Made by a program: the position numbers and the translations under genes. Of a stretch of DNA of 64,000 nucleotides, positions 7,299 to 15,244 are shown one piece after another (within the stretch, counting starts at the first letter, position 1; each line of letters opens with the position of its first letter). The DNA is from Anderseniella sp963700895 (GTDB lineage Bacteria > Pseudomonadota > Alphaproteobacteria > Rhizobiales > Aestuariivirgaceae): contig CAVOZI010000021.1 of assembly GCA_963700895.1 (NCBI GenBank), positions 70,825-134,824 on the forward strand, written 5' to 3'. The notes below the pieces were generated by a model, which was not told where the DNA came from, ran no database searches, and worked only from the letters and a program-made list of their open reading frames with translations.

Positions 7299-8533
7299 GT
7301 ACTTCCAGTTACAACCACCGTGTGCATGACGTCATTGTTGTAGGTGGCGGACCGTGCGGGGCAACAGCCGCCAACGATCTGGCCCTGAAGGGGCTGGACG
7401 TGGTGCTGCTCGACAAGGCCGGGCGCATCAAACCCTGCGGCGGTGCCATTCCGCCGCGCTGCATCCGCGATTTCGACATTCCCGATCACCTGCTGGTGGC
7501 CAAGATATCGTCGGCGCGCATGGTGTCGCCGTCCGAGCGCGCCGTGGACATGCCGATCGATGGCGGCTTCGTGGGGATGGTGGACCGGGAAGACTTCGAC
7601 GAATGGCTGCGGGCGCGGGCGGCCCGCAACGGCGCCGAACGCATCTCCGGCGTGTTCAAGGAACTCAGCTACCTCGCCGACGGCAGCGTCGCCATGCGCA
7701 TTGAGCGCAAGGGCCGGATGGCTGACGAGACGATTTATGCCCGGGCGGTGATCGGCGCCGACGGCGCACGCTCGGCGGTGGCCCGGCAAACGGTGCCCGG
7801 CGCCGACAAGATCCCGTGCGTGTTTGCCTATCACGAAATCATTGCCTCTCCGGCCGAGGCGGGCGACGTATTCGACCCGGCCCGCTGTGACGTCTATTAC
7901 CAGGGCAAGCTGTCGCCGGATTTCTATGCCTGGGTCTTTCCGCACGGAAACAGCACCAGTATTGGCGTAGGCAGTGCTCAAAAGGGCTTCTCGTTGCGTG
8001 GTGCAGTTGCCGACCTGCGCAAGGCCACCGGTACCGACACCTGCGAACTGGTGCGAGGGGAGGGTGCGCCCATCCCGCTCAAGCCCCTGAAGCGCTGGGA
8101 CGACGGGCGCGGCGTGGTGGTGGCGGGCGATGCCGCTGGCATCGTGGCGCCGGCCTCGGGTGAGGGCATCTACTACGCCATGGCAGGCGGGCGCGAGGCG
8201 GCGTTCGCGGTCGAGACCTTCCTCGAAACCGGCAAGGCGTCGGCGCTGGCGCTGGCACGCAAGCGGTTCATGAAGGCGCATGGACGGGTGTTCTGGGTGC
8301 TCGGCATGATGCAGAAGTTCTGGTACTCTAGCGACAAGCGGCGCGAGCGCTTCGTCAGCATGTGCGCCGATCCGGACGTGCAGCGGCTGACCTGGGAAGC
8401 CTACATGAACAAGAAGCTGGTGCGCGGCAACCCGATGGCGCACGTGCGCATCTTCCTCAAGGATACCGCCCACCTGCTGGGGCTCACCCCCGCCGTGCCG
8501 GACGAGCAGCGCAAGGCCAAGACGCTGCAATGA
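7295..8533 (+). CDS. bchP: Geranylgeranyl bacteriochlorophyll reductase
   Basis: BchP reduces the geranylgeranyl tail of bacteriochlorophyll to phytyl in three steps. The 412-residue flavoprotein has the N-terminal FAD motif VVGGGPCGATAA (residues 15-26), the family signature KPCGGAIPPRC near residue 47, and the second FAD motif GDAAGIVAPASGEGIYYAM near residues 277-295. The start MSTSSYNHRVHD overlaps the upstream MFS gene by 4 bp, and the stop overlaps the next gene by 4 bp. The operon order bchG-MFS-bchP matches that of other purple bacteria. Confidence 0.95.
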   Translation: MSTSSYNHRVHDVIVVGGGPCGATAANDLALKGLDVVLLDKAGRIKPCGGAIPPRCIRDFDIPDHLLVAKISSARMVSPSERAVDMPIDGGFVGMVDREDFDEWLRARAARNGAERISGVFKELSYLADGSVAMRIERKGRMADETIYARAVIGADGARSAVARQTVPGADKIPCVFAYHEIIASPAEAGDVFDPARCDVYYQGKLSPDFYAWVFPHGNSTSIGVGSAQKGFSLRGAVADLRKATGTDTCELVRGEGAPIPLKPLKRWDDGRGVVVAGDAAGIVAPASGEGIYYAMAGGREAAFAVETFLETGKASALALARKRFMKAHGRVFWVLGMMQKFWYSSDKRRERFVSMCADPDVQRLTWEAYMNKKLVRGNPMAHVRIFLKDTAHLLGLTPAVPDEQRKAKTLQ

Positions 8534-8808
8534 CCGATTGGCTTGCCGGGCTGTTCGGGTCCGGGCGGATCATCGACATCATCCTGGCGCTGATGGCGCT
8601 GGAAACTGTCGCGCTGCTGGGCTTTCACCGGGCGACGGGCAGGGGCGTGGCCCCGCGTGCGCTCCTGCCGTTCATGGCGGCGGGCGTGTGCCTGATGCTG
8701 GCGCTCAAGGCGGCGCTGACCGGCGGCAGCTGGCAGGCGGTTGCCGGGCTGCTGTCGCTGGCGTTCGTCGCCCACCTTGCCGACATCGCCCTGCGCTGGC
8801 GGGGCTAG
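8530..8808 (+). CDS. Small three-helix membrane protein coupled to bchP
   Basis: A 92-residue hydrophobic protein with three predicted membrane segments (about residues 12-31, 43-63 and 69-87) and short polar loops, one containing RATGRG and the C-terminus RWRG. I do not recognise a named family. The ATG overlaps the bchP stop (ATGA), which suggests translational coupling and a link to late bacteriochlorophyll synthesis or pigment-protein assembly. That role is inference from position only. Confidence 0.75.
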   Translation: MTDWLAGLFGSGRIIDIILALMALETVALLGFHRATGRGVAPRALLPFMAAGVCLMLALKAALTGGSWQAVAGLLSLAFVAHLADIALRWRG

Positions 8809-8819
8809 ATTGGCGCGCG

Positions 8820-9808
8820 TCAGCTGGTGCCGGTGAGGCATTGCCTGAACGATACCGCCATGTCCCGCATCAGCTGGAAATACTGGTCCGGGCCGTTTTC
8901 AAGGCTGGCGCCCAGCGGGTCCAGTGTGGCGGTGCGGGCCTCGGCGCCTTCGGTGACCACCGAGATCAGCCGTGGTTCGAACTGCGGTTCGGAGAATACG
9001 CAAACCACCCCCATCTTCTTGATGCGTTTGGAGATTTCGGCTACGTGGGCTGCCCCGGGGGCGGTGTCGGCGCGCATGGCAATGGCGCCGGAAGCTTCCA
9101 GACCATAACGTCGCTCGAAATACTGGTAGGCGTCGTGGAATACCACGAACGGCCGGCCGCCCAGGTCCTTCATGCTGGCGGCCAGTTCGTTGTCGAGTTC
9201 GGCGAGCCGTACCCTGAGGTTTTCAGCATTGGCCTTGTAGGCGTCTGCGTTGGCTGGGTCGGTCTTGACCAGCGCTGCTTCGATGGCGACGACCATGGCA
9301 GTGGCGTTTTGCGGGTCGAGCCATACATGCGGGTCATCACCGGAAGCGTGATCATGCCGTGGCCATGACCGTGGCCGTGCGAATGGCCATGGCTGTGGCC
9401 GTGACTGTGGCGCTTGCCGTCAAGCTCCTCGATTTCCCGGAAGGCATGGAAGCTCATGCCGTCTGCGGCGGAAAGTTCGACGGCGGTTGAATCAGACGCG
9501 ATGGATTGAAGCGGCTTTTCGAGAAATGTCTCGAGATTCTGGCCAATCCAGAACACCAGTTTCGCCTCCTGCAGGGCTTGGGCCTGGGAGGGCTTCAGGG
9601 CATAGTCATGTGGCGAAGCCGCGCCATCGACGATCAGGCCGGGCGTGCCGACGCCTTGCATGACGCCGGCCACCAGCGAGTGGACCGGCTTGATGGACGC
9701 CATGACCGCTGGCGGTTCGCCCGCGTGCGCGATAGTGGCATTCGACATGGTAGCAGGGGCGGCAAACAGCAACAGGCTGGCGAGAAGGGTGCGGGTCAGT
9801 TTCTGCAT
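8820..9808 (-). pseudogene. znuA: Zinc ABC transporter substrate-binding protein ZnuA, frameshifted
   Basis: Periplasmic zinc-binding protein for ZnuBC. The N-terminal frame (from ATG at 9808) has a signal peptide, VMASIKPVHSLVAGVM and SPHDYALKPSQAQAL, then a His-Gly repeat loop near residues 140-153. At about 9356 the frame breaks: the remainder (DDPHVWLDPQNATAM, then VVFHDAYQYFERRYGL and VFSEPQFEP) is in another frame down to the stop at 8820. One extra C (GGC-CAT instead of GGC-AT) restores a 329-residue protein. All domains are otherwise intact, so this may be a recent mutation or a sequencing indel. Read as it stands, the protein is truncated after the histidine loop. Confidence 0.85.
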
Positions 9809-9821
9809 GGCTTTCCGTGTG

Positions 9822-9838
9822 ATGTTATAAGGTAACAT
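9822..9838. promoter_or_regulatory. Zur-type operator between znuA and znuC
   Basis: ATGTTATAAGGTAACAT has perfect 6-bp inverted arms (ATGTTA/TAACAT) around a 5-bp centre and resembles the AT-rich GTTATAxxxTAAC Zur boxes of alphaproteobacteria. It starts 14 bp upstream of the znuA ATG and would shut both divergent units when zinc is ample. Confidence 0.7.
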
Positions 9839-9843
9839 ATTGT

Positions 9844-9856
9844 GTAATGATATAAC
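9844..9856. promoter_or_regulatory. Second, degenerate Zur-like box
   Basis: GTAATGATATAAC is an imperfect inverted repeat (GTAAT/ATAAC, one mismatch) with centre about 20 bp from the first box, about two helical turns, consistent with binding of two Zur dimers on the same face. Confidence 0.4.
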
Positions 9857-9913
9857 GTGCGCTATCCCATCGTGGCAAGACAGAATTTGCGCCTGCAGGA
9901 GGCAGGCCCGCCC

Positions 9914-10783
9914 ATGCTGAAAAAACCTGAACCGCTGGTGACGCTCAAGGGTGCAGGTGTGAACCGCGCCGGGCGCTGGCTGGTGCGCGGGGTGGACCTG
10001 TCGGTGGCGCCGGGCGAGATCGTCACGCTGATCGGCCCGAACGGCTCCGGCAAGACCACTTCGGCCAAGATGGCGCTTGGCCTGATGGCACCCGACGAAG
10101 GCACGGCAGCCCGCGCCAGCGGCCTCAAGGTTGGCTACGTGCCGCAGCGGGTTACCGTGGACTGGACGATGCCGCTCAGCGTCGAGCGGTTCATGCGGCT
10201 GACCGGCGACGTGCGCCGCGACGCAGTCGAACACGCCATGCAGCGCACCGGCGTTGCCCACCTCAGGCATGAGGAAGTGCGGCTGCTGTCCGGGGGCGAG
10301 TTCCAGCGGGTGATGCTGGCGCGCGCCATTGCCCGAAAGCCCGGCCTGCTGGTGCTGGACGAACCGCTGCAGGGCGTGGATTTTTCCGGCCAGATTGCGC
10401 TGTACGAACTGATCAGCGCGGTGCGGGATGAACTTGGCTGCGGCATCCTGCTGATCAGCCATGACCTGCACGTCGTCATGGCGGCAACCGATCAGGTGCT
10501 TTGCCTGAACGGCCACGTGTGCTGCCAGGGCACGCCGACGGCAGTGGCTGAAAGCCCCGAGTACCGGCAACTGTTCGGCGACCGGGCGGGCGTGACGCTG
10601 GCGGTCTATGAACACCACCATGACCATGTGCACCTGCCCGATGGCCGGGTGCGTCATGCCGACGGCTCGGTGACCGACAGCTGTCATCCGGATGACGGCC
10701 ATCATGACCATCACCATCACGACCACTCTCATGGCAAGACGGGTGATGCCGCTGCCGACAAGGAGCAGCGTGATGCTGGATGA
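9914..10783 (+). CDS. znuC: Zinc ABC transporter ATP-binding protein with histidine-rich C-terminal tail
   Basis: Cytoplasmic ATPase driving zinc import. The 289-residue product has Walker A GPNGSGKTT (41-49), a Q-loop (YVPQR), the signature LSGGEFQR, Walker B LLVLDEP and the H-loop ISHDLH. The start at 9914 was chosen over a GTG at 9857 because AGGAGG (9898-9903) sits 10 bp before it. The last 55 or so residues are unusually rich in His and Asp (EHHHDHVH, then GHHDHHHHDHSHG), an extension that could bind zinc. It overlaps znuB by 11 bp. Confidence 0.93.
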   Translation: MLKKPEPLVTLKGAGVNRAGRWLVRGVDLSVAPGEIVTLIGPNGSGKTTSAKMALGLMAPDEGTAARASGLKVGYVPQRVTVDWTMPLSVERFMRLTGDVRRDAVEHAMQRTGVAHLRHEEVRLLSGGEFQRVMLARAIARKPGLLVLDEPLQGVDFSGQIALYELISAVRDELGCGILLISHDLHVVMAATDQVLCLNGHVCCQGTPTAVAESPEYRQLFGDRAGVTLAVYEHHHDHVHLPDGRVRHADGSVTDSCHPDDGHHDHHHHDHSHGKTGDAAADKEQRDAG

Positions 10784-11600
10784 TTTTTTCGTCCGTGCCA
10801 TTCTCGCGGCCATCGGCGTGGCGCTGGTGGCGGGGCCGCTGGGGTGCTTCATCGTCTGGCGCAGGCTGGCCTATTTTGGCGACACACTGTCCCACGCGGC
10901 ATTGCTGGGGGTGGCGCTGGCCCTTCTGCTGCAAATCAACATCACGCTGGCGGTGTTTGCGGTGGCGTCCGTTGCGGCACTGTTGCTGCTGTTGCTGAAA
11001 CAGCGCGCCACCCTGTCATCGGATGCGCTGCTGGGCCTGCTGGCGCACTCGTCGCTGGCGTTGGGGATGGTGGCGCTGGCCTTCATGACGTGGGTCCGGG
11101 TCGACCTGATGGCGTTCCTGTTTGGCGACATCCTCGCCGTATCGAAGCCGGACCTGGCGGTGATCTATGCCGGCGGGCTGGCGGTGCTGGGTGTGCTGGC
11201 GTGGATCTGGCGGCCGCTGTTTGCCGGCACGGTCAACCGCGAGATCGCCGAGGCGGAGGGGCAGAACCCCGGCCGCGCCGAGGTGATCTTCATGCTGCTG
11301 ATGGCGATGGTGATCGCCATCTCGATGAAGATCGTCGGGGTGCTGCTGATCACCGCCATGCTGATCATTCCGGCAGCGACAGCGCGCAAGCTGTCGTCCG
11401 GGCCGGAGCAGATGGCGTTCATCGCCGCGCTGTGCGGTGTGGCAAGCGCGGTGGCGGGGCTTGCGGGTTCGCTCGAATGGGATACACCTGCAGGCCCGAC
11501 GATCGTGGTGGCGGCGGTGACGCTGTTCGTGCTGTCGCTGACGCCGCTGGGCAGTGTGCTGGCGCGGCTGGGTACGGCAAGAAGGACTGAACGGCGATGA
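10773..11600 (+). CDS. znuB: Zinc ABC transporter permease
   Basis: A 275-residue ABC-3 family membrane protein with eight or so hydrophobic helices that forms the zinc channel with ZnuC. Typical stretches are GPLGCFIVWRRLAYFGDTLSHAALLG near the N-terminus and VGVLLITAMLIIPAATAR late in the protein. The start MLDDFFVRA is preceded by AAGGAG and lies inside the end of znuC; the stop overlaps zur (ATGA). The order znuC-znuB-zur with divergent znuA is a common zinc regulon layout. Confidence 0.94.
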   Translation: MLDDFFVRAILAAIGVALVAGPLGCFIVWRRLAYFGDTLSHAALLGVALALLLQINITLAVFAVASVAALLLLLLKQRATLSSDALLGLLAHSSLALGMVALAFMTWVRVDLMAFLFGDILAVSKPDLAVIYAGGLAVLGVLAWIWRPLFAGTVNREIAEAEGQNPGRAEVIFMLLMAMVIAISMKIVGVLLITAMLIIPAATARKLSSGPEQMAFIAALCGVASAVAGLAGSLEWDTPAGPTIVVAAVTLFVLSLTPLGSVLARLGTARRTERR

Positions 11601-12019
11601 GCACTCATTCACACGTACATGGCGATGCGCCGGACCTGACGCGCAACCAGTCACTGGTGATGGCGGCGCTGTCCACGTCGGACCAGCCGCTCAGCGCCTA
11701 TGCCATCCTGGACCGGCTGAGGGACGAGGGCTTCCGCGCGCCGCTGCAGGTGTATCGTGCGCTGGAGAAGCTGGTGGAGTTTGGCCTCGTCCACCGGCTT
11801 GAAAGCATGAACGCCTTCGTGGCCTGCCGCCACAAGGGCTGCGAGAGTCATGACGTTACCGCCTTCACCATCTGCCAGCAGTGCGGCAAGGTGACGGAGG
11901 TGACGGACGAGAAGCTGGCAGTTCAGCTTGAGGAGATCGCCCGCCGGCAGGGCTTCCGGGCGACCAAGTCGACGGTGGAGTTGCGCGGCCTGTGCAAGCT
12001 GTGCCAGGCCGCTGCGTGA
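11597..12019 (+). CDS. zur: Fur-family zinc uptake regulator Zur
   Basis: A 140-residue Fur-superfamily repressor. It has the winged-helix N-terminal domain (AYAILDRLRDEGFRAPLQVYRALEKL) and the C-terminal dimerisation/metal domain, with the paired CxxC structural zinc site (CQQC near residue 95 and CKLC near residue 134) and an additional CRHKGC. The first ten residues contain three His (THSHVHGD). It should sense zinc and repress znuA and znuCB-zur through the operator at 9822-9838, so it is autoregulated. Its gene overlaps znuB by 4 bp. Confidence 0.92.
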   Translation: MSTHSHVHGDAPDLTRNQSLVMAALSTSDQPLSAYAILDRLRDEGFRAPLQVYRALEKLVEFGLVHRLESMNAFVACRHKGCESHDVTAFTICQQCGKVTEVTDEKLAVQLEEIARRQGFRATKSTVELRGLCKLCQAAA

Positions 12020-12025
12020 GCGTCA

Positions 12026-12442
12026 TCAGGCCGTCCGGTTAATCAGGCTGAACGCCATCATGCCGGCCAGCATGGCGGCAATGAACATCAGCACCGGCCA
12101 GCCGCCGAGGAACAGCCCGGCAATGGCCGGTCCCGGGCACAGACCCACCAGCCCCCAGCCCAATCCGAACACGGCTGCCCCGCCGAGCAGGCGGCCATCG
12201 ATGGTGCCGCTGGGCTTGCCGGGCAGGCTGTAGCCGAGCAACGAGCCCGAGCGCCGCGACGTCATCAGCCATGCCAGCGCCATCACGGTGAGCGCGCCGC
12301 CCATGACGAAGGCGAGCGTCGGGTCCCAGGCACCGCCGAACAGGTCGAGGAAGCCGCGCACGCGGGCCGGGTTGATCATGTCGGAAACGACGAGGCCAAC
12401 GCCGAAGACGAGGCCGGAAACGAGAGCAACGATATTGCGCAT
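12026..12442 (-). CDS. YeeE/YedE-family sulfur transport protein (PmpB-like)
   Basis: A 138-residue half-size YeeE/YedE membrane protein with four or so helices. The segment GLCPGPAI near residue 108 carries the conserved cysteine, and the start MRNIVALVSGLVFGVGLVVSDMINPARVRGFLD is typical of the PmpB/DUF6691 half. It follows the PmpA-like half by 16 bp. Such pairs transport thiosulfate or other sulfur species and often lie beside sulfide-responsive genes. It is convergent with zur. Confidence 0.82.
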   Translation of the reverse strand: MRNIVALVSGLVFGVGLVVSDMINPARVRGFLDLFGGAWDPTLAFVMGGALTVMALAWLMTSRRSGSLLGYSLPGKPSGTIDGRLLGGAAVFGLGWGLVGLCPGPAIAGLFLGGWPVLMFIAAMLAGMMAFSLINRTA

Positions 12443-12458
12443 CTGCCTTGCCTCCCGG

Positions 12459-12887
12459 TCAGGCCATGACGGCGCTCATCGCCGCGACGACGGCGATGGC
12501 GACTGCCATGAAGGTGAGAGTTGAAACGATGGAGCGCGGCGAAAGCCGCGACATGCCGCATACGCCGTGGCCGCTGGTGCAGCCTGAGCCTAGCCGCGAG
12601 CCGAAGCCGACCAGCAGTCCGCCGGCAACGAGCAGCGGCACCGAGGTGGTGATGTTGATGTCAGGCGGGGCAACCATCGCGGCATAGGCGACGGGGGCCA
12701 CGGCGAGGCCTGCCACGAACAGCAGGTTCTCGCGCCAGGTGGCGGGCAGGCTGGTATTGACCAGCGCGCCGAGAATGCCGCTGATGCCGGCAATGCGGCC
12801 GTTGCCCAGCAGCAGGATGGCGGCTGCCAGCCCGATCAGCGCGCCGCCCGCCAGGCCGGCGAGCGCGTCATTGAGGACGAAGTTCAT
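12459..12887 (-). CDS. YeeE/YedE-family sulfur transport protein (PmpA-like)
   Basis: The 142-residue first half of the PmpAB-type pair. It has four or so helices and the hallmark GSGCTSGHGVCGMSRLSPRS near residues 103-122, whose cysteines relay sulfur species in the YeeE family. It heads a two-gene leftward operon. No ArsR/BigR-type regulator lies next to it, unlike many homologous operons; a short palindromic site just upstream may be its operator. Confidence 0.85.
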   Translation of the reverse strand: MNFVLNDALAGLAGGALIGLAAAILLLGNGRIAGISGILGALVNTSLPATWRENLLFVAGLAVAPVAYAAMVAPPDINITTSVPLLVAGGLLVGFGSRLGSGCTSGHGVCGMSRLSPRSIVSTLTFMAVAIAVVAAMSAVMA

Positions 12888-12915
12888 TCAGGGTTACTCC
12901 GATGAGAAGCGAAAC

Positions 12916-12937
12916 ACATATGTTTTTTTGAATATGT
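12916..12937. promoter_or_regulatory. Palindromic site upstream of the pmpAB-like operon
   Basis: ACATAT and ATATGT flank a T-rich 10-bp centre; the left part is also a perfect 8-bp palindrome ACATATGT (12916-12923). It lies 29-50 bp before the PmpA-like start, in the gap shared with the divergent photolyase gene. The regulator is unknown. Confidence 0.35.
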
Positions 12938-13019
12938 TACAAGGCGGCGGCCAATTCAAGTGGAATTCCTGCAAGCCGCTTCACGATCGCGTTGAACCGG
13001 CGTGGCGTCCGGACGTTAC

Positions 13020-14579
13020 ATGGCCATGAACATCATTCTCATACTCGGCGATCAGCTTAGCTTGAGTCTCGCCTCGCTCAAAAGTGCCTGCAAATCGGGT
13101 GACGTCGTGCTGATGGCCGAGGTAATGCAAGAGGCAAGCTATCTGCGCCACCACAAGAAGAAGCTGGCCGTGGTGTTTTCCGCTATGCGCCATTTCGCCG
13201 AGGAACTGCGGGAGGAGGGCTGGACCGTCGAGTACGTGCGGCTGGATGATGATGGCAACTCGGGTTCGCTGAAGGGCGAGGTGGAGCGGGCGCTGCAGCG
13301 GCACAAGGCCGATTGCGTGCGGCTTGTGGAGCCCGGCGAATGGCGGTTGAAGTCGGACATCGATAGCTGGGCCGTGGACCTCGGCGTCACGGTCGAGGTG
13401 CTGGAGGATGACCGGTTCATCTGTTCGCATGACCGGTTCCGGCGCTGGGCGAAGGGGCGCAAGTCCTTGCGCATGGAGTATTTCTACCGGGAGATGCGGC
13501 GCGATACCGGCCTGCTTGTCGATGGCGACGGCGAGCCGGAGGGCGGGCAGTGGAACTTTGACCACGACAACCGCAAGGCGGCTTCGCCAGACCTGTTCAT
13601 GCCGAAGCTGCCGCAGTTTGAACCCGACGAGATTACCGGTGATGTATTGGACATGGTGGCGGCGCGTTTCCCGGATAATTTCGGCGACCTCGAACCGTTC
13701 GGTTACGCGGTAACGCGCGCTGATGCGGCAGCGGCGCTGGATCATTTCATCACCAGGGCTCTGGCGCGTTTCGGCGACTATCAGGATGCCATGCTGGAAG
13801 GCGAGGATCACCTCTATCACTCGGTGCTGTCGCCCTATATCAACCTTGGCCTGCTTGACCCGCTGGAGGTGTGCCGGCGTGCGGTGACGGCGTATGAGGC
13901 GGGTGATGCGCCGCTCAACGCGGTAGAGGGGTTCGTGCGCCAGATCATCGGCTGGCGCGAGTATGTGCGCGGGCTCTACTGGCTGAAGATGCCGGACTAT
14001 CGCGAGCTGAATTTCTTCGAGGCGAAACGGCCGTTGCCGGCGTTCTACTGGACGGGCGAGACCGACATGGCCTGCCTTGGAGCCGCCATCGGCCAGACCA
14101 GGCGCCTGGCCTATGCCCACCACATCCAGCGGCTGATGGTAACCGGCAACTTCGCCATGCTGGCGGGCTGCTCGCCGCAGGCCGTGCACGAGTGGTACCT
14201 TGCCGTCTATGCCGATGCGTATGAGTGGGTGGAGCTTCCCAACACTCTGGGCATGAGCCAGTTCGGCGATGGTGGCGTGATGGCGTCGAAGCCCTATGCG
14301 GCCAGCGGCAACTATATCAGCAGGATGTCGGATCATTGCGGCAAATGCCGGTATTCGGTCAGCAAGAAGACCGGCGCGGGCGCATGCCCGTTCAACGCGC
14401 TGTACTGGGATTTCCTGGCCCGCAACGAAAGCAAGCTGAAGGGCAATCCGCGCATGGGCCAGATGTACGCCACCTGGAACCGCATGGGCGAAGACAAGCA
14501 GCGCGAATACCGCGATAGTGCGAAAGCGTTTCTCGACGCACTGGAATGGGATGACGTGTCATGGACGGCAACCGCATAG
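13020..14579 (+). CDS. phrB: Iron-sulfur bacterial cryptochrome/(6-4) photolyase
   Basis: A member of the FeS-BCP/CryPro class, which repairs (6-4) photoproducts with FAD, a lumazine antenna and a [4Fe-4S] cluster. The 519-residue product starts with the Rossmann-like antenna domain (MNIILILGDQLS) and ends with the helical FAD domain (AHHIQRLMVTGNFAMLAG, WVELPNTLGMSQ). Cysteines are at DMACLG (Cys352) and SDHCGKCRY...GACPFN; their spacings (88, 3 and 13 residues) equal those of the Agrobacterium PhrB cluster ligands. ATGs at 13020 and 13026 are both possible. It overlaps DUF3253 by 19 bp. Confidence 0.93.
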   Translation: MAMNIILILGDQLSLSLASLKSACKSGDVVLMAEVMQEASYLRHHKKKLAVVFSAMRHFAEELREEGWTVEYVRLDDDGNSGSLKGEVERALQRHKADCVRLVEPGEWRLKSDIDSWAVDLGVTVEVLEDDRFICSHDRFRRWAKGRKSLRMEYFYREMRRDTGLLVDGDGEPEGGQWNFDHDNRKAASPDLFMPKLPQFEPDEITGDVLDMVAARFPDNFGDLEPFGYAVTRADAAAALDHFITRALARFGDYQDAMLEGEDHLYHSVLSPYINLGLLDPLEVCRRAVTAYEAGDAPLNAVEGFVRQIIGWREYVRGLYWLKMPDYRELNFFEAKRPLPAFYWTGETDMACLGAAIGQTRRLAYAHHIQRLMVTGNFAMLAGCSPQAVHEWYLAVYADAYEWVELPNTLGMSQFGDGGVMASKPYAASGNYISRMSDHCGKCRYSVSKKTGAGACPFNALYWDFLARNESKLKGNPRMGQMYATWNRMGEDKQREYRDSAKAFLDALEWDDVSWTATA

Positions 14580-14833
14580 AACAGGCGATCATGGAGCTGT
14601 GTCTCGAACGCGGGCAGGGCAAGACCATCTGCCCGTCGGAGGCAGCGCGCCGGGTGGCGGGCGAGGGCGGCGACTGGCGCTCGTTCATGGGGCCAGTGCG
14701 GCAGGCGTCGGTGCGGTTGGCCGGATCCGGCGACATCTCGATCTATCGCAAGGGCCGTCCGGTGGCGCCGGACGAGGTGCGCGGTGTCATCCGGCTGGGG
14801 CTGCCCGGCAAGACGCTTCCCGGCTCAGGCTGA
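14561..14833 (+). CDS. DUF3253 domain protein, photolyase companion
   Basis: A 90-residue protein of the DUF3253 family: helix-turn-helix-like fold with the conserved GKTICPSEAARRV (about residues 20-32), WRSFMGPVRQASVRL and the C-terminal basic stretch ISIYRKGRPVAPDEVRGVIRL. The ICPSE motif and wing-like end suggest nucleic-acid binding, but no function is established. It overlaps the 3' end of the photolyase gene by 19 bp, so the two are surely co-transcribed; a link to DNA repair or light response is inferred from this. Confidence 0.85.
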   Translation: MDGNRIEQAIMELCLERGQGKTICPSEAARRVAGEGGDWRSFMGPVRQASVRLAGSGDISIYRKGRPVAPDEVRGVIRLGLPGKTLPGSG

Positions 14834-14980
14834 GGGTTTGCGGCGGTTTTCACTGCGGCAGCGGTCCGAGCAGTATTTTACCTCGTCCCACACCTTCTCC
14901 CACTTCTTGCGCCATGCGAACGGCCGTCCGCAGGCGATGCAGGTCTTCTGCGGCAGGTCGGACTTGCGGCGCATTTTCAT
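14825..14980 (-). CDS. DUF2256 domain small zinc-finger-like protein
   Basis: A 51-residue gene on the opposite strand, overlapping the end of the DUF3253 gene by 9 bp. The product has the DUF2256 pattern: KSDLPQKTCIACGRPFAWRK, then KVWDEVKYCSDRCRSEN. The paired CxxC and CxxxC motifs probably hold a zinc ion. DUF2256 genes are known neighbours of cryptochrome/photolyase and DUF3253 genes, so finding all three here supports a conserved module. A second ATG at 14974 could be the start. Confidence 0.88.
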   Translation of the reverse strand: MKMRRKSDLPQKTCIACGRPFAWRKKWEKVWDEVKYCSDRCRSENRRKPSA

Positions 14981-15076
14981 GGGGCGGGAACCGGTAAAGA
15001 TCGAGACGTGGCTTTAACGGAAAGTTTGGTTGGCGGTTCCATGATGTCAGCAGTGCAACACTGCCAAGGGCGCGCC

Positions 15077-15232
15077 ATGGGCGAGGTCATCAAGTTCAGG
15101 CACCGGGGGCCGGTGAAAATGGCCTTTACGAGGCAGGTATCACCAGCGCCGCCCCGCACATTCAGGGCTCGTGCAAACATTATGGCCGCCTGTGCGGCGG
15201 GCGTGTTCCTGATGGCGTTCTGGCCCGGCTGA
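15077..15232 (+). CDS. Putative small basic protein with one membrane segment
   Basis: A possible 51-residue protein beginning MGEVIKFRHRGPVKMAF, with a basic N-terminal half and a hydrophobic C-terminal helix (MAACAAGVFLMAFWPG). Short proteins starting xxVIxFRxR are frequent in Rhizobiales, and this match is the main reason to list it. In-frame upstream starts (GTG at 15008, ATG at 15041) exist. No family is recognised, and it may not be expressed. Confidence 0.4.
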   Translation: MGEVIKFRHRGPVKMAFTRQVSPAPPRTFRARANIMAACAAGVFLMAFWPG

Positions 15233-15244
15233 CAAGCCTGCGTG

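Noticed and set aside
12981..14336. Minus-strand frame of 451 codons opposite phrB
   Set aside because: Antisense to a well-conserved photolyase; no family features.
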